Source: Comamonadaceae bacterium (GTDB lineage: Bacteria; Pseudomonadota; Gammaproteobacteria; Burkholderiales; Burkholderiaceae_C). From it: a stretch of 9,932 nucleotides of DNA. The stretch spans positions 1-9,932 of the forward strand of contig CANKNK010000037.1 in NCBI GenBank assembly GCA_947483455.1, written 5' to 3'. Positions 7,808 to 9,932 of this stretch are shown one piece after another. Both the position numbers and the translations under genes were made by a program. Within the stretch, counting starts at the first letter, position 1, and each line of letters starts with the position of its first letter. Under the pieces are notes generated by a model, which did no database searches, was not told the origin of the DNA, and saw nothing but the letters and a program-made list of their open reading frames with translations.

Positions 7808-8518
7808 CTACACGCCCAAAAACCCGGCCAGCGCCGGATCACGCAGCAAGTCCTGGCCACTGCCTTGCATGACCACCTGGCCTTTTTGCAGCACGATAGC
7901 GGTGTCCGCGCGTTCCAGCACTTTGCGGTAATCGCGGTCCACGATCAAGGTGGCGATGCCGCTTTGGCGTATGCCTTCGATCACGCGCCAGATTTCAGCC
8001 ACGATCAAAGGGGCTAAGCCCTCGGTGGCTTCGTCCAGGATGATGAGTTGCGGATGCGTCATCAAGGCGCGGCCTATGGACAGCATTTGCTGCTCACCGC
8101 CAGACAACTCAGCACCCCAATTGGACAGACGCTCGGCCAAGCGCGGGAAGGTTTCCATCACCCTGGCAAACGGCCAGTCGCTGCGCCCGTCGGTACCCGG
8201 GCGTGCGGCCATGAGCAGGTTTTCGCGTACCGTGAGGTTTGGAAAAACGCCCCGGCCCTCGGGCACATAAGCCACGCCCAAGCGCGCCATTTCATGCGGG
8301 CGACTGTTGGACACATCCACGCCAAAAGCGCGGATGCTGCCGCTGCGCTGCGTCACGTGCCCGAGCAGGGTGCGGATGAGCGTACTCTTACCCATGCCAT
8401 TGCGTCCCAGCAGGCCCATAGTCTGGCCGCGCGCAATGTCCAGGTCCACACCATACAAAACCTGACCCGAACCGTACCAAGCCTCCATCCCACGCGCTTG
8501 CAAAATAGGGCCTTGCAT
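7808..8518 (-). CDS. livF: ABC transporter ATP-binding protein, LivF type
   Basis: This 236-residue ATPase would energise a branched-chain amino-acid-type importer at the inner face of the membrane, paired with the LivG-like subunit. It has Walker A GRNGMGKST (residues 38-46), the LivF-style Q-loop region AYVPEGRGVFPNLTV (83-97), the signature LSGGEQQ (138-144), Walker B LIILDE (158-163) and the D-loop EGLAP. The switch segment reads LIVDRDYRKV (191-200). Typical LivF proteins have VEQN here, so Arg195 stands at the switch position. The ATG at 8518 overlaps the livG stop by one base (TGATG) and has GGGGGAG 5 bases upstream. It is the last gene of the operon, followed by the shared terminator. 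The transported substrate is unknown: the family covers leucine/isoleucine/valine, but also urea, amides and aromatic acids. Confidence 0.93.
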   Translation of the reverse strand: MQGPILQARGMEAWYGSGQVLYGVDLDIARGQTMGLLGRNGMGKSTLIRTLLGHVTQRSGSIRAFGVDVSNSRPHEMARLGVAYVPEGRGVFPNLTVRENLLMAARPGTDGRSDWPFARVMETFPRLAERLSNWGAELSGGEQQMLSIGRALMTHPQLIILDEATEGLAPLIVAEIWRVIEGIRQSGIATLIVDRDYRKVLERADTAIVLQKGQVVMQGSGQDLLRDPALAGFLGV

Positions 8519-9270
8519 CAGTGCTCCCCCAAATAGGCCACCCGCACTTCGGGGCTGTTGCGCACTGCTTCGGGGCTGCCGCAGGCAATGCGTTGTCCGT
8601 TCACCAGCACGGTAATCACATCTGCCACGCGAAACACCGCATCCATGTCGTGTTCAATGAGCAGCATGGCGTGGCTGGTTTTGAGGGCTGTCAGCAGCTC
8701 CAGCATGCGTTCGGTTTCTTCGGCGCCCATGCCCGCCAAGGGCTCGTCCAGCAACAACACCGAGGGTTGCGTCGCCAGGCACATGGCGATTTCAAGCTGG
8801 CGCTTTTGGCCGTGTGACAACAAGCCGGCTTCGCGCTCGCGCAGATCCATTAAGCCCGCTTGGATTAAGGCTTGCTGCGCCGCCTGCAGGCTCTTGCTGC
8901 AACTCGCTGCGCTGCGCCACCAGGCCCAGGCTTGCTGGTGCATGGCCTGTGCCGCGAGCCTGCAGTTTTCTAGCACCGTGAAGCTGGGGTAGATGGTGTT
9001 GCGCTGGTAGCTGCGGCCTAGGCCAGCGCGGGCGCGGCGCGGCTGGCTCCAAGCGCTCACATCGTGCCCGCGCAAATGCACCGTGCCAGACGATGCTTCC
9101 AATTCGCCCGACAAAATATTGACCAGCGTGGACTTACCCGCGCCATTGGTGCCTATGACGGCGTGCACGCTGCCGCGCGCCACATCGATAGACACCTTGT
9201 CCAAAGCGGTGAGGCCACCCCAGCGGCGGCTGATGCCGATGCCGCGCAGCAATATCTCAGGGCTGTGCAT
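8518..9270 (-). CDS. livG: ABC transporter ATP-binding protein, LivG type
   Basis: This is the second ATPase of the importer, 250 residues and of normal LivG length. Motifs in order are Walker A GTNGAGKST (residues 40-48), the Q-loop GRSYQRNTIYPSFTVLEN with Gln89, the LivG-type signature LSHGQKRQLEIAM (151-163), Walker B VLLLDEP (171-177) and the switch histidine His207 in LLIEHDM. The C-terminal GSPEAVRNSPEVRVAYLGEH is characteristic of LivG. I chose the ATG at 9270 because AAGG sits 6 bases upstream and the protein then starts close to the family N-terminus; an in-frame ATG at 9294 would add eight residues. It overlaps the livM end by 14 bases and the livF start by one base, so the three genes are one operon. 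The segment between the Q-loop and the signature is rich in Gln, Ala and Trp, but this region normally varies. Confidence 0.94.
   Translation of the reverse strand: MHSPEILLRGIGISRRWGGLTALDKVSIDVARGSVHAVIGTNGAGKSTLVNILSGELEASSGTVHLRGHDVSAWSQPRRARAGLGRSYQRNTIYPSFTVLENCRLAAQAMHQQAWAWWRSAASCSKSLQAAQQALIQAGLMDLREREAGLLSHGQKRQLEIAMCLATQPSVLLLDEPLAGMGAEETERMLELLTALKTSHAMLLIEHDMDAVFRVADVITVLVNGQRIACGSPEAVRNSPEVRVAYLGEH
8524..8530 (-). promoter_or_regulatory. Shine-Dalgarno of livF within the livG end
   Basis: GGGGGAG on the minus strand lies 5 bases before the livF ATG at 8518 and inside the last codons of livG. With the one-base stop/start overlap this points to coupled translation and supports the chosen livF start. 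Confidence 0.7.
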
Positions 9271-9932
9271 GGCCTGCCTTGCTTGGCGCTGCATGTGCCA
9301 AATCGTGCCCGCCGTGCAGGCGGCGCACGCGGCCCAGCCACTGCGCGGGTATACCTACCAGCCCGCGCGGCAGCAAGGCCACACTGGCAATGATGGTGAG
9401 CCCTAGGCCCAGATGCCAGTGTTTGGCGAACTCGCCAAAGATGGCCTCCGAGCGGAAAAATTCTTGTAACAGAGCGAAGGCAAATGCGCCGATCAGTGCG
9501 CCGCGCAAATGCCCCAGTCCACCCAAAATAATGATGATGAGCACTTCGCCCGAAATATGCCAGCTCATCATTTCCGGGTTCACAAAACCGTCTTTCACCG
9601 CAAATAAAAACCCGGCCAGTCCGGCAATTCCACCGGAGACTACAAAGGCCGCCAGCTTGTAGGGATAGGTAGAAAAGCCGGTGGCGCGCATGCGCTGTTC
9701 ATTCACCCGAATACCCGCTAAAGCATGGCCAAATGGGGAGCGACCCAGCAAGGCCAAAAACACAAAGGTGGCCAGCAGGCAGGCCAAGGTAAAACGGTAC
9801 ATCACAAGGGGTTTATCCAAATCCAGCCAGCCACCCAGCGTCGGTTTCATCATCAGGTAAATGCCGTCGGTGCCGCCACCCAAAGGCGTGTCATGCACCA
9901 CGTAATAGGCCATTTGTGCAAAAGCCAAGGTA
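9257..9932 (-). CDS. livM: ABC transporter permease, LivM type (5' partial)
   Basis: This is the C-terminal part, about 225 residues, of an inner-membrane permease of the branched-chain amino-acid importer type. The frame is open through the right edge (TLAFAQMAYYVVHDTPLGGGTDG), so the start lies beyond the window; a TTG at 9928 only mimics one. TLAFAQM followed by GGGTDGIYLM is typical of the middle of LivM. Hydrophobic membrane segments follow (FTLACLLATFVFLALLG, LAAFVVSGGIAGLAGFLFAV, VLIIIILGGLG, ALIGAFAFALL, LGLTIIASVALL). The cytoplasmic loop SPFGHALAGIRVNEQRMRATGF is the conserved segment that contacts the ATPases. The C-terminus adds a His/Ala-rich tail (HGGHDLAHAAPSKAGH) that overlaps the livG start. 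It is the first gene of the operon visible here; livH and the periplasmic binding protein are probably upstream but cannot be seen. Confidence 0.93.
   Translation of the reverse strand, partial: TLAFAQMAYYVVHDTPLGGGTDGIYLMMKPTLGGWLDLDKPLVMYRFTLACLLATFVFLALLGRSPFGHALAGIRVNEQRMRATGFSTYPYKLAAFVVSGGIAGLAGFLFAVKDGFVNPEMMSWHISGEVLIIIILGGLGHLRGALIGAFAFALLQEFFRSEAIFGEFAKHWHLGLGLTIIASVALLPRGLVGIPAQWLGRVRRLHGGHDLAHAAPSKAGHAQP
9277..9280 (-). promoter_or_regulatory. Ribosome-binding site deciding the livG start
   Basis: AAGG on the minus strand lies 6 bases before the ATG at 9270. The competing in-frame ATG at 9294 has no comparable purine run, so 9270 is preferred. Confidence 0.5.

Noticed and set aside
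1..9932. Defence system, mobile element, CRISPR array, phage genes or integration site
   Set aside because: All substantial sequence is explained by housekeeping metabolic, regulatory and transport genes. No transposase, integrase, nuclease or spaced repeat array was seen.

Overview
This 9.9-kb window looks like ordinary, gene-dense chromosome from a high-GC proteobacterium. The protein styles (malate synthase G, a CaiB/BaiF CoA-transferase beside a LysR regulator, LivM/G/F-type transporter genes, a glycerol kinase without the enterobacterial EIIAGlc loop) fit a betaproteobacterium of the Burkholderiales, perhaps Comamonadaceae. That placement is inference from familiarity with these families, not from a search. 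I see no rRNA, tRNA, CRISPR array, insertion sequence, phage gene or integration site. No stretch longer than about 120 bases lacks a gene.

Layout, left to right: (1) the 3' part of a DeoR-family regulator (glpR, cut by the left edge) followed on the same strand by glycerol kinase (glpK), a glycerol-use module. (2) proC, pyrroline-5-carboxylate reductase, on the same strand, the last step of proline synthesis and probably functionally separate. (3) On the minus strand, a two-gene unit: a family III CoA-transferase with a LysR-type regulator directly behind it, 3 bases apart; the regulator's Shine-Dalgarno lies across the end of the CoA-transferase gene. (4) A 117-base divergent intergenic region with repeated TGCA-centred sites, then glcB (malate synthase G) on the plus strand, which condenses glyoxylate with acetyl-CoA. 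(5) A strong hairpin terminator that can work in both directions, separating glcB from the converging transporter operon. (6) On the minus strand, livM (cut by the right edge), livG and livF, the permease and two ATPases of a branched-chain amino-acid-type ABC importer, overlapping by 14 bases and 1 base.

How they work together: glpR/glpK channel glycerol to glycerol-3-phosphate under a phosphosugar-sensing repressor. glcB and the CoA-transferase share a promoter region and may both serve two-carbon or small organic-acid metabolism, but the CoA-transferase substrate cannot be read from the sequence. The liv genes make the inner-membrane and ATPase parts of an importer; the second permease and the binding protein must lie outside the window.

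I found no convincing undescribed system. The points worth a second look are the divergent glcB/CoA-transferase control region, the co-transcribed downstream LysR regulator, and a departure at the switch position of the LivF-like ATPase.
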